A DNA stretch of 64,000 nucleotides, from contig CAJNOJ010000014.1 in NCBI GenBank assembly GCA_905250025.1, positions 441,624 to 505,623 of the forward strand, given 5' to 3'. The stretch comes from Adineta ricciae. Lineage: Eukaryota; Rotifera; Eurotatoria; Adinetida; Adinetidae. Position numbers and translations under genes: made by a program. The notes under the pieces are model-generated. The model made no database searches. It was not told where the DNA came from and worked only from the letters and a program-made list of their open reading frames with translations. How positions within the stretch are numbered: the stretch's first letter is position 1; every line of letters begins with the position of its first letter. Of the stretch, positions 43,789 to 54,718 are shown one piece after another.

Positions 43789-45588
43789 ATGCCGATTGAT
43801 ATGAGTGAGAACTCGATATCGCCAGCGCCCATAACTATGATTACAGACGCAAACAATGCGGAGTCATCTTCGTCGTTGACAACGACGATAACATTAAATA
43901 ACGATAAATCACCTCCGTTGTCCTTTACTGTTCAAAATACACCCCGTCCCAATTCTCCTATTCAAACGTTATCAAAACAATTAGATAAACTACGTCGATT
44001 TCTTAGCACATTGTATTATTTTGGAACAGATATTTCTAATGAGATCGGCGAACGTGTTCGAATATTAATCACAGCTCTTGTCGTACGTAAACTCTTATTT
44101 GTCCAAAGGAAATAAATCGATCTTTTTCATAGAATAATGCTTTATCTGTTGAAGAATTTCATGCAAAGTTACAAGCAACAACTAACTTTCCATTACGGCC
44201 ATTTGCTCTGCCATTTTTAAAAGTACGTCTTTCAGAATTCAAAGCTATATTTCAAGTAGTTGTGTGCAATGCTTTTTAGTCAACATTGCCGATTCTACAG
44301 AAAGAAATGTCGGAATTAGCTCGGCAATCGAAGCAAAGTGTTAGTCAATATATTGTTCAAAATGAAGAATTGATATTTTTATCTCGTGATATTCTTGAAA
44401 ATGAACTTTCTCCACCAAAAGAACCAATTAACGAAAATGGAAAACGAAAGTTTTCGGACGAGTAAAATACTCTGGAAAGTCTAGGCGAAATGATCTTTGA
44501 TTTCTTTATTTGTTAGTCTAAACGAAGTGGAGGAGCGTCCTTATGCAACTAAACGTGCCGTTGTTAACCATCGAATGTACCAAAACACAATTCGACGTGA
44601 CAAAGATCGTTCATTCAGTTCTTGTAAGTATTTGATCTATTCAAAACTTTGGTTTTCTCTATCTGTTTTCTCAAGATCTACGAGAATACACGAATGATCA
44701 TAAAGATTCCGATGATGAATGGAAAAACGCCGAAAATGTACGTGAGAATTTCGAATTAGCTCAACTTGAAATGAATTTCCTGTGTATCTAGATGCTGAAT
44801 TGTATATTAGAAATGGTAACAAAAAGCAAAAGAGTTCTGTTCGTATTGCAACAAAAAGATATTCATCTCCGTCGATTAATTGAAACGAATGAACTCGAAT
44901 GGAGACGTAGACATGCAGAATTACTAACTCAAACTGACGATCGAATCTCGGAAATTCGACGAAAAGCAGGTAAAGATATTCGCGTCCATTATCTCTCGTA
45001 CGAAAGACATGAGTGTTTATTCATTCTAGAAGAGACAGTTTTAGAAATCAAACGTCAATCAATAATTGACTTACAAAAGGCAGTTACACAGAGTGAACAA
45101 AAGTCAAATGATCTGCTACTTCGTGAACGTGAGCAATATCAACGTTTAAAAGCACAAACATTCGAAGAAGCTTATACATTACTCAATCGACAACAGGATG
45201 GTCCAGAAGTGAGACAGACGTCATGTTTTATTCGATCGTAGAGACTTATAATCATCTTTTTATTCAGCATTGTTGGCATTGTGGGCGAAAAGCAATTGAA
45301 ACATGTTCCGGCTGCAATGTAGCACGCTATTGCGGACAGTTTTGTCAGCATCGCGATTGGGAATCACATCAGAAATTATGTGGAGCTGATTTGAAACGAA
45401 AACTTCATGACAATCCACACTTACACTATCGTTCGTCACCGAAAACAACGTCTTCAAATTTACCCAAAGATGATTCAATTATACCAACTATTCTGAATGC
45501 GTCATCATCTCCAGTAAAAGACAATACCAATGAACGATCAGAGGGTAATAATGACGAAATTCCTCTGGTGAAGAGTGAAAGCAATTGA
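43789..45588 (+). CDS. RUNX1T1/CBFA2T family: ETO/MTG8 (nervy) family transcriptional co-repressor
   Basis: These nuclear co-repressors bridge transcription factors to NCoR/HDAC complexes. Eight exons encode about 470 residues. The TAFH/NHR1 domain is clear: [20 protein letters not shown], then [52 protein letters not shown] and [11 protein letters not shown]. The NHR2 oligomerisation helix ([20 protein letters not shown]) and NHR3 coiled coil ([20 protein letters not shown]) follow. The C-terminal MYND zinc finger starts [20 protein letters not shown] and runs through [18 protein letters not shown] with all Cys/His ligands. All four Nervy homology regions are in the expected order. It is a single ancestral-type gene; which vertebrate paralogue it matches cannot be said. 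Confidence 0.93.
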
Positions 45589-45798
45589 ACTATGAAAGAT
45601 ATGACTGAATTTTACTTTGTACAAATATTTGTCTTGCTGTACGATGTATTTGTATGTGTGTATGTTTTTTGTCAATCAAACAGGAAAGTAAATATAATAT
45701 TTAGAATTTTAATATATATATATCAGCAAATACGAGAGGTATTGAACTGTGAAAAATCCGTCTATTCGCAGTTTCTCAAACATTCTCTTTGTTTATTT

Positions 45799-46593
45799 TT
45801 ATCCGACAGAAAATTCTTTCGGTTTGATATTCGGAATCTCTTTAAAACAAATTGGACAAGACTGTTGAATTAGACTATAAGCACATACATAACAAAAATA
45901 ATGTTTACATTCTCCCATGGATTCGTGTGGCATCACAATCGATTGATCACATACGGAACAGATATTTGTTTGTTCAAGTTGTCTCATGATTGTTCCGGAA
46001 AGATGCTTTCTCATGAATGTTCGTGCTTTCAACGAACTAATGAATGGTATGATTGTTCCCAAAGTTTCATTTAGTGTATGCCAGATCAATTCACGTTTCA
46101 TGTAAGTATAATCGAGCACGCGAAGTGATGGAGGATGATCATGGACGGTTTTTAGTTGAACAAAGCGTTCGAATAAATTGATGTATGTACCTTGACGGAG
46201 AAACAGAAGGAAATTAAAAAATAGAAATAGTTTATAGATGAATTGAAATGGTAATAAGCGACGATAGTCAACTAAGAATTTTTCGTAAAGATAAGTAAAA
46301 GCGAATGTTGATAAGTAAAGAACTTTTTGTCGACGCGTTTGTAATGATGGAGAGTATTTGATTTGTAAAAGTTGTTGACCAATTGTCGCTGATGATTTCG
46401 AAGATAGAAGTGTATGGTACGATGTTAGTAGACGAAGAAATAATTGAAATTCGTGTTTGAATGAATGAATTAAATGCGAATAGGAATGACGGAATAGCGA
46501 TGAGAAGATTTCCCAATTGTACGAATGAAAATCTTCATCGAGCTGATTCGCATCAATCTGAGGTGTACGCAATGCGAACATTTGTTCATTCAT
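45799..46593 (-). CDS. PEX2: Peroxisome biogenesis factor 2 (RING E3, peroxisomal membrane)
   Basis: PEX2, PEX10 and PEX12 form the peroxisomal ubiquitin ligase that recycles the PEX5 import receptor. Single coding exon of 264 residues from ATG 46593, preceded by a tttgtttcag acceptor. Features include RTPQIDANQLDEDFHSYNW near the N-terminus, SSKSSATIGQQLLQIKYS, hydrophobic segments around 125-150 (LLPFQFIYKLFLFFNFLLFL), QGTYINLFERF, and YTYMKRELIWHTLNETLGTI. The C-terminal RING has CSVCDQSIVMPHESMGECKH, then YFCYVCAYSL and QQSCPICFKEI. Length and order match PEX2 better than PEX10 or PEX12. Confidence 0.9.
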   Translation of the reverse strand: MNEQMFALRTPQIDANQLDEDFHSYNWEIFSSLFRHSYSHLIHSFKHEFQLFLRLLTSYHTLLSSKSSATIGQQLLQIKYSPSLQTRRQKVLYLSTFAFTYLYEKFLVDYRRLLPFQFIYKLFLFFNFLLFLRQGTYINLFERFVQLKTVHDHPPSLRVLDYTYMKRELIWHTLNETLGTIIPFISSLKARTFMRKHLSGTIMRQLEQTNICSVCDQSIVMPHESMGECKHYFCYVCAYSLIQQSCPICFKEIPNIKPKEFSVG

Positions 46594-46680
46594 TGTTATC
46601 TGAAACAAATTAGTGTTTATAATTTTATCGAATTGCGGTGTAAAAATGAGTATCCTATCGAGAAAACTACATGAGCAGTT

Positions 46681-47702
46681 TTACTTCTTTGCTTTTCCCT
46701 GGTTAGCGACTTGATCAATGACTTTTTAAACAACATCATCCGGCGCAACATAGTAATGAGTGATCGGACGAAGATTTTCGTCCAATACGTGAACTAATGA
46801 AATGCCTAAGAGACGACAGTTCATTCATGTTCCTTATCAACGAATTGTTTCCGATTCAGACCTGTTGGTAAATTCAGTTCAACGATTTCTTCATCTGGTA
46901 CCTTATCGAGGTATTTAATCAGTGTACGAAGGAAATTACCATGAGCACAAATAAGTACATTTTGACCTGAGCGAATTGATGGAATAATACTATTATGACA
47001 ATAGGGTAATGCGCGTTCTACCGTATCTTTCAAACATCCAGTTAACGATAATACGCGTTTATCTAAATACTAAAATGATTGATGTCAAGTCAATTAATAA
47101 CTTTAATCCTCGAGATATAACGTGATATTTAGAATCGTTTCGTGGATTGTGTTCACTGAAATCTTCCAGTTGTGGTGGTGGAATGTCATATGCACGACGC
47201 CATATCTATATATGACTATTCTTTCCTTAAAATTGCTTTGTTTTTGAAGTTGATACTCACCTTAACTCGATCATCGCCGTATTTTGCTGCTGCTTCGAAT
47301 TTGTTTTTTTCCTTGTAATGTACCATACATACGTTCGTTCAAACGCCAATGCCGATAAATGGATATCCAGCTCTTCTTGAATATGATAGAGAGTCTTAAC
47401 TGCACGTTTCAATACGGATGATATAAGCAACATCAAAAGTATAGTCTATCTCTTTTAGTCATTAAATACATGGTAGAAAACAAATGTATTATTAACGAAT
47501 TCCAGAGAAATAACCGACCTTGCCGGCTTGTTTTGCTTCTTCGATGCCCTTTTCGGACAAATCCACATCGTGTCAACCATAAAACAAATTTTTCTGATTC
47601 CATTCACTGAACGAAACAAAGATTATGAATTTCAATCATAGAAAAATTCGTTCATTACCTTTCCCCGTGTCGAACTAAAACGATTCTATGTGTTTTCATC
47701 AT
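46681..47702 (-). pseudogene. Decayed phosphoglycerate mutase gene (dPGM/PGAM type)
   Basis: The glycolytic PGAM signature starts intact (MMKTHRIVLVRHGES, phospho-His site) and later blocks are visible: [101 protein letters not shown] and a final NQGKAKK. The gene is broken several times. TGA replaces a codon after FYG in the conserved block, where Trp is usual. A frameshift falls just before the SSVLKRA segment. Two shifts bracket the RHWRLNERMYGTLQ block, the second at a seven-A run. TAA sits between APDDVV and KVIDQV. Introns are retained, so this is a duplicated rather than a processed copy. An intact PGAM should exist elsewhere. Confidence 0.85.
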
Positions 47703-47876
47703 AATTTATGAAGTATAAATGCACCTAGTCAAATTGTGGATAATGAAATAAACAACAGGAACAGCAATGACCTCTATTGCATAGATATTGGTTTTAGTGT
47801 TAACAAATCGTAACAGTAGACTTGTGTTACTTATTCTTGCGGGTTTTTATATTCAACCAGACAGTTCGATCTTCAA

Positions 47877-48592
47877 ATGTCTAACGGAATAGAACAAATT
47901 GAACCCAGGGGTACACACAAAGAAATGGATACTATTGAAGATAAACGTCGAAAGAATGTACTTGATAATCAAAAATTTCTGGAAAGTCTTCACTTGCTCA
48001 ATGTATGATGATCATCATTGGAAAATAAGGTCTTTTTCTCTTATTGTTTCAATTTTAGGTGCGGAATGATTTAAAATCGTCGGTAACGTCAGCGGTAAAA
48101 GTAGATAAACCTCTACGGAAGAAAATTATCGATCCGTAAGAAATACTTTTTTCGTATATTGTATTAATATGTTTCTGAGCTGTGCTTCTCGGTTAGTTTA
48201 GATCAGAAATACGTCGAAGTTCTCGAATTCGATCAATGCCACACCCGGATTACAGCAGTCAACCAGTTGATAATGAAGAAAGCATTGTCGTATCAACTGG
48301 CGAGAGTTCAGATGAAGAAGATGAAGATGAATTGATATCTGCTTTCGCATCTAAAGTAGATAATGATTGGGAACCGGTTCATCCAGAAAAGCGAGTAGTC
48401 AAAAAGCAGCCACATTCGACTCGTCAAGCAAGCAAGCGACGTGCAGGTGGTGTGAAAATCTATCTCCCAAATATTGGATTACAAGCATCAACTGTTACTG
48501 AGAAAGAGCGACCACAACGAGCGCGTGCATTAAAAAAACTGAATCTTGCTATTTCTTCCTCTGAAGATGAAGAAGAAGAAGAAGAGGATTAA
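47877..48592 (+). CDS. Tandem family member A: acidic-tailed nuclear-type protein
   Basis: Three exons (introns after FLESLHLLN, phase 0, and after IIDP, phase 2) encode about 200 residues. The N-terminal motif RRKNVLDNQKFLESL is shared with the next three genes. It is followed by RRSSRIRSMPHPDY, a basic patch, two acidic blocks (STGESSDEEDEDEL and a terminal SSSEDEEEEEED) and a Lys/Arg-rich centre. The R-x-x-N-x-x-x-N-x-x-F-L plus RRS-x-R combination loosely recalls the N-terminus of WDR76/CMR1-type DNA-binding proteins, but no WD repeats follow. The most divergent family member; nuclear location is inferred from composition. It lies head to head with the PGAM pseudogene (174 bp). Confidence 0.6.
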
Positions 48593-48666
48593 ACTTGATT
48601 TTTAACTTTCGATGTAAATAATTGTACATGTTTGACTTTTTTCGATGTTGTAGATTTTGAAAATAA

Positions 48667-49160
48667 TGGGCAAAGTAAAGCTAGCATGTTTCTCTCAGAA
48701 ATCATAGACATTCTTTTCTTCTCAGCGAAATATTGAATCTATTCGCGAAAGGAATATGCAAGATAATCAACGTTTCCTTAAACAACTTCAAATGAATAAT
48801 GTAAGTACTATTGCGTTCGTATTTCCTCTCCAAACTGATTGGTTCCGAATTCAGATTCGCCGTGACTTTCTCAAATCTGCTCGTTCAGTCGTAAAGAAGA
48901 GTGAAGAAAAGAATAAAAACAACATTCGATATGAAAAGTAACATTTCCGCATGCAAATCGTTTTAATTTCAAGTAATCCTAGGGTGGAACGGTTTACACG
49001 GTATAGTCTAAAAGTGAAATCCGGTGAAATTCAAGAACATGTTTCTAAATGGCAACAAAGTCTCAAACAAGGAAAAGGTCAACCTTCGAAATGGACCCTC
49101 ATGTATCGCAATAATCCCGATCCATATAAACGCATTTATAAAACACGTGTTCGAAATTAA
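48667..49160 (+). CDS. Tandem family member B
   Basis: Four exons: ATG at 48667 (MGK), then RNIESIRERNMQDNQRFLKQ, then RRDFLKSARSVVKKSEEKNK, then the last exon with VERFTRYSLKVKSGEIQEHV and QPSKWTLMYRNNPDPYKRIY. About 115 residues, basic, no membrane segment. Intron positions and phases (after the LKQLxxxN block, phase 0; after YEK, phase 2) are the same as in members C and D. It lacks the central charged helix of C and D. A tgtag acceptor lies about 13 bases before the ATG. Unknown function. Confidence 0.65.
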
Positions 49161-49291
49161 TTGTATTTAAACAAAAATTTTTAATTTTCTCTCAACTTTG
49201 TACAGGTTTTCATTGATTAAAAAGATATAGTACTTGTTTTTTTTTCAGATTATCTCATATATATTAGTTTCAATTGATTTCGGTAGGCGGT

Positions 49292-49838
49292 ATGCCAAAT
49301 CAAAAGAGAAATGTTGAAGATATTCGTCGAAAGAATCTTGAAGATAATCAACTCTTTCTGAAACAATTACTGCTGACAAATGTAACTTGAATTCCATCAA
49401 TCAAAAAGATCCTTATCTTTTAACTTAGAGCCGAGATGATTTCGTTAACTCTGCTCGCTCGATTGTGCAGAACAGTCATCATACAAAAACGCCGGTAGAA
49501 TATGAAAAGTAACCAAAACTTCCCATGAGAAACGACATGGATTTAATATGATGGACTTGTTTAGAGTCGAACACATAACTCGATACAGTGAGAAAGTCAA
49601 GTCTGGTGAAATTCTTCCACATGTTCCGCAATGGAAACTGGAACGTGAGCGGAAATCAATGGAGAGAGAGCAAAAGAAACAAGAGAAAGAAATGAGACGA
49701 TTGCAACGATTAAAACAAAAACTCCCTTCGAAATGGGTTTCATATTATAAAAATAATTCGAACCCATATGAACGTGTTTTTAAACCTCGTCACTCGAAAA
49801 TTGACGAACGAATTCAAAACGAAAGTCACAATAAATAA
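49292..49838 (+). CDS. Tandem family member C
   Basis: Three exons encode about 155 residues. MPNQKRNVEDIRRKNLEDNQ, then LFLKQLLLTN; second exon SRDDFVNSARSIVQNS; last exon VEHITRYSEKVKSGEILPHV, a highly charged helix (EREQKKQEKEMRRLQRLKQK) and LPSKWVSYYKNNSNPYERVF. The conserved N-terminal and C-terminal blocks match B and D; the charged helix in between varies in length among members. Same strand, same intron phases. Unknown function; very basic composition suggests nucleic-acid or acidic-partner binding (inference). Confidence 0.68.
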
Positions 49839-49966
49839 TCGATTTTTCTTTGTACACATTTCCAGAAGTCTTTATACATATTCGAATCAAATAAAAATGC
49901 CAGATATAATCACCTGTGTTTAGATTTCAGATTTCTTGTTTGCTTCACATCAAATAAGATTATCTA

Positions 49967-50645
49967 ATGAAGGTAATATACTCTCAAAGAAATATATAAT
50001 AATTTTATGAATGAATATTTAGAGAACTGGCTCTTCCAAACGCAATGTGGAGAATATTCGACGAAAAAATGTTGAAGACAATCAAACATTCTTGAAAAAC
50101 CTTCTCATGACTGATGTAAACTATCGCGCTCTCTCTCTCTCTGAGATTGCAACCCATGATTTCATTTAAGGCTCGAAGCGATTTTTTGAACTCGGCGCGT
50201 TCAGCTCTTCGAAGACGCGGCAATGATCAAACTAAAAAACAAGTGAAACCAGAAGGGCAAGAGTAAGTAGTATAAACAATGATGCTCTTCTTCGATAATG
50301 AACTCGGAAGCATTTTTTAGAAAAGAATACAGTACTCGATATAGTGACAAAGTCAAGTCTGGTGAAATCGGTGCGTTTGTACCTGAATGGCAACGTCAAC
50401 TAGAGGAGAAGAAGAAAGAAACAGAGAAGAGATTATTGAGAAAACAAGATGAACTACTCGATAGAGAACTACGGAAAATCGAACAAGAAATCCTAAAGGA
50501 AGAACGAATCAAACTTATTCGTGCACAAATGCCTCCTCCTCAACCATCGCGATGGGTTTTATATTATAAAGATAGCTCGAATGGAAATCCTTATGAACGA
50601 GTGTTCACACCTCGCGTGACAAAAGTTCGTCGACAAGTAGAGTGA
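49967..50645 (+). CDS. Tandem family member D
   Basis: Four exons (MK, intron 49973-50022, then RTGSSKRNVENIRRKNVEDN and TFLKNLLMTD). The second conserved block is ARSDFLNSARSALRRRG. The last exon has YSTRYSDKVKSGEIGAFVPE, a long Lys/Glu helix (LEEKKKETEKRLLRKQDELL) and SRWVLYYKDSSNGNPYERVF. About 180 residues, longest of the conserved trio. The first exon of only two codons parallels the three-codon first exon of B. Stop at 50643-50645. Downstream it converges on ACOT8. Unknown function. Confidence 0.65.
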
Positions 50646-50841
50646 AACTTCATTCAATTGTTTGATATTTGTATATGAATCTACTTTTTTTTATGTTTTA
50701 TATTTCGAAAAGGAAATTAATAAAATAGATTTCTACCTTTATCACATAGTGAAAGTACACAACTGTTTTAATATGAAAACTATATAATCTTATCGTTTTT
50801 CACCGCAGTTTTTCATGAAAACAGTATTGAAATCTCATTGC

Positions 50842-51972
50842 TCATTTACATCGAATCACACCTTCTTGAGTACATGTCACGATTAATCGTCCATTTCGTG
50901 TCCAGATTCGACCAGAAGTCCATGCACGATTATTCATATGTAGTGGGCATTCTAATTCATACAATAACCAATCATCAGCACGTACGCGTACTTTGGGCGG
51001 AATCGGTGGGATATCTGGACTACGCTGAACAGGTTTAATTGGGCTTTGTTCTTCTGATGGATTCGAATCAATTTTGGTATCAAAATCAAAGTCGTCATGA
51101 AACCACATCGAATGATCAAGCGATGCTTGCATACGAATACGAGAATTGTAACCATTGAGAGCATATGGAAGGAAAGCAGTTGGCAATAAAACACGATCAC
51201 TACAATAGGCCACGGCTGAACGATGAATATGTGAATAATCAGGTAGAGATTCAACAGATTTCATCCAAACGAATTCTTTCGCTGGCCAAACAGGTTGAGG
51301 TTGAAGTAAGTCACGTTGATGGCAATATCGAACATCGATTTTAGCAGGCATTTGTAGTATACTTTCTACGAATGGTTTCATCTCGGGTTTTAAACGTTTA
51401 TCTTCAAGAAGTTTTTGAATGTGGTCCTGTAAAGACGGTAGCTGTTCAGGTGGTGGTACATCTAAGAGCAAAGATCACGATTATTCATTTTTCAGATATA
51501 ATTACAAGTTACCGATCTGTGGCATGGAATATTGATGTTCCATATTTCCTTTTTCTTTCCGATGAAAATTCATTGCACATTGAAATACAATTCGATCGTC
51601 TTGTTTAGCGGTTACACTTCGTGTTTCAAATGATTTACCATCACGTAATCTCGTCACTTTATAGGAAATTGCCGATGAATTATCGGCGGCAGTAAGAAAA
51701 TACGAATGTAAACTATGTAACGGATAATCTTTGGTCAATGTCTTCTGAGCAGCATAGACTGCTGATCCAATGATTTGACCGCCGAAAACACTTTTTCGAT
51801 TAGGAAACACAAAGAGCGTTTCAGCTGGTTGAATAAAAACATCAGGTGAAGATTCAATAACTTTCAATGTTTCATAAAGAGTCGGCTTGTTGTTCAGCGA
51901 TAGATGACGATGAGTGGTAATAGAACGACATGTTAAAAGAGATGTCAGCAAAGATCTTGAATTGATGATCAT
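50842..51972 (-). CDS. ACOT8: Acyl-CoA thioesterase 8 / TesB-type thioesterase
   Basis: Hydrolyses acyl-CoA to free acid and CoA; ACOT8 is normally peroxisomal. Two exons encode a double hot-dog protein of about 350 residues. Motifs: FPNRKSVFGGQIIGSAVYAA, HSLHSYFLTAADNSSAISYK, GKSFETRSVTAKQ, HQYSMPQI and, after the single intron (about 51459-51514), DVPPPEQLP, AVAYCSDRVLLPTAFLP, the active-site SLDHSMWFH, DDWLLYELECP, and SGRIWTRNGRLIVTCTQEG. An N-terminal extension (MIINSRSLLTSLLTCRSITT) is basic and Ser/Thr/Leu-rich, resembling a mitochondrial presequence. The C-terminus ends VIRCK with no SKL-type peroxisomal signal. Location may therefore differ from the vertebrate enzyme (inference). Confidence 0.9.
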
Positions 51973-54087
51973 AAACTGTTCTATTTCAGATACAAATAGA
52001 AGTTTGAAATTGGACTTTGATTATTTCTCTTTTGCTTTGGAATGTATTCGACAGGCAGACACGTGGTATTTTATCTTTCGTACTTTTTTAAGTACAGGAA
52101 GAAAAACAACGCGTACGTGTGGTTTTTGGTTGGCCGATATTTTGCGAGCGATACAATCGCTTGAGCAAGTCAGCTTCTCTTGCTTTATTTGTAGGCTTAA
52201 AATATTCATTGAAATGTGCGCCAAAATGCAGAGAATGTACTTTGATTTTCATTGTACCTAGGTAATGCTCTTAATATAGTGCAATTTGTCTTTTTTGTGA
52301 ATATGAGTACTATTCCTGTTGATGGTATATACACAGAATACGTCAAAACAGTTAGAGATCTGGCAAATAATTACTACATGTTAATTAATGACATTGTACG
52401 CGTCACAGGATCGCCTTTCTTTCAAATCAGTGATACCAAGCTGTGCTTTCTGAGCAGACTTATGGAAGGCGTGTGGTTCACAGCTTCATCTTTAGATTTT
52501 GGATATTTTGAAACGAAATCTATGACAGAAAAATACGCGATGTCGATCGTTGTTTTCTCGCCGTGTTTCTGTCTAATTATTTGCCCTGTAATTCGATTTC
52601 GCGAGAATATATCATAGCCATAAGCAATGCAGAGTTAATACAATTACCGAGGATGGTAATTGTTTGAAAAATTTTTTCTGGTTCAGCTCATTTATATCAG
52701 TAAGACTTGAGTGCAAGTTTGAGATAACGAAAAATCTGACTGTTTCGTACAAATAATAACAATCAGTTTATGGCTCGTCGGCTAATCAATTTTAGTTCGA
52801 CATTCTCGATAGCCATGTTTTTGTTAAGCAACTCTTTGTCATCTTCTCGATTTGATTTCTATTGTTAGTTACTGATTCAAAGAAAAACATTCGTGAGATG
52901 ACACTTCATGTAACACAGTTATTCGATTTGATCAAAACAATATTTCTTTTGTCTTGTTTCATCTTGGCTAGGGCTCAAAATCTGTAAGTAACTAAGATAA
53001 AAATAATCAATGCACGTACCTAGCTGTTGACGTCACTAGTCTCGTTCTTGTTCTTTAACTCGACACACTAATGTCACGAATGAAAAGTCTTTACTATCGG
53101 CGCGCCTTATTTCCGTTTTACACAAGAAGTAGACAGAAAATATGTGGGTTCATAACTAGAGTAGTATTATAATTGCAAAGACGGTGTACATGATACCCCT
53201 GGTAGTAATAGAGCAAATGGAAATGCTTGGGAAGATCATGTGACAACAAAAGAGACGGTTCTTCGCCGTTAAATATCATCAAGTTTTGCTTAATAATACA
53301 GACTAATTAGTCAATTAATGATTCTGAGTCGAACTCAAATTGATTGAGCGTATTGATTTCCATATTTATTCGATCTACTTGATGCCTAGATCATTTTTCT
53401 TCATCTTCGTGTCATGCAATGCCACTATTTAAATAAATATCGAAGATCTTCCGAGTTTATTTCAAATAGACGAGAATTCTATAAAAATCTCCCATTCTTC
53501 TGATGTTTTTCATTCTCTAATGAAATGATTTGTATGAGATCGATAAGGCAAATTTGATAAATCACGCCGATTATCCCCGAAGAGGAGAGTGCGCCTGACT
53601 CTTTTACTTTGTTAAAAGCGTATGCGCATTTCTTGTCGCTCTGGTAAAAAGACGAATGTAATATATTGTATTAAAAACTAATCCTTGACGATCGTCAAGT
53701 TCAAGATGTGTGTGACATGTTTTCTATAGAACTTTTGTAATGCCGACCGAGCATGTCTTCGCTAAATCGTTCTATCATGCAGAAAAACATAAAGATGAAT
53801 TAATCATCGGTATTACAAAGACATTTGTATTGATTAGAAAAAAGTTCTAAGATTAGATAACTGTTCGGGAAGAAACAAGCAGAAATATAATCTATTTAGG
53901 CGAACATATTCAAAACACGTAAATTTACTCTAATTAAGTTTTGCATGAGAAATTAGCAACGTGCTGTGCACGATTTCATTTTAACATATAATCTTCCCAC
54001 TCGATTGATCAATATTCCATTTCCACAGACTTTGAAGGACTATGGCATTGAATTAATTTCAATTAAAAGAAAATCTGGGATAAATAC

Positions 54088-54129
54088 AGAAAGACAGAAA
54101 GAAAAGAAAAGAAAGAAAGAAAGAAAAAG
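54088..54129. repeat. GAAA-rich simple sequence
   Basis: A run of GAAA/GAAAA units on the plus strand. Low complexity. Confidence 0.75.
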
Positions 54130-54387
54130 CAAATCCAGTTAGAAATTAGACTTGGTAGTCAATTATCTGATGACGACTGTAGTGATTGACTAAGTTATGC
54201 GAAAATCATCACTTGTCTTCTCGATCATAATTGAATCAGATCTAAGAGACTCGCTGTTCCTGTCGATTCGAATAACTTATATACAAATAGATGACAACGA
54301 TGGAAAGAGAAAAAAAAACGTAGGGGAAATCTAATCGCTCGACTATAAACCATCGTATTCGTTCGTCGTTTTAGCTTTCTCTTTCAG

Positions 54388-54394
54388 TATAAAA
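54388..54394 (+). promoter_or_regulatory. TATA-like element
   Basis: TATAAAA about 330 bp before the ATG at 54719. Candidate core promoter of the TMEM272-like gene, assigned by position only. Confidence 0.35.
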
Positions 54395-54718
54395 ACGAGT
54401 GTCAACACATTGTTTTGTGAGCCTTGCGACTTGCTCTCGAGCAAAAACACAACTCGACATCAATAATATAGATGAAGAGAAAAAAAGCGTCGAATACATT
54501 GAACTGATTTTTTTCTTATTTCACATCCGAGACTTCTTTACTATATGAACAATACATCGCCAGTTTTCTTTCTTTTTACCTTTCAATGTTCTAGAGCTAA
54601 TGACTAATCATCATTAAGAGAGAAAAACCAACAGATGTTTTATACGATCAGAAAATATTTACATGATAGATTATGCTCATACGAAATTTGATTGTAATTG
54701 AACAATTATTCTCATCCA

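Larger units (their letters stand above)
51973..54718. other. Intergenic stretch, nothing recognised
   Basis: 2.7 kb of AT-rich DNA between divergent genes. It contains a weak ~105-codon frame (from ATG 52303 to 52617, no family resemblance), a GA-rich tract at about 54088-54129 and a TATA-like site at 54388-54394. No gene is supported. Confidence 0.45.

Noticed and set aside
52252-52617. Open frame of about 105-120 codons upstream of the ACOT8 start
   Set aside because: No domain, non-ATG start for the longest version, and no neighbouring exons. Left as intergenic.
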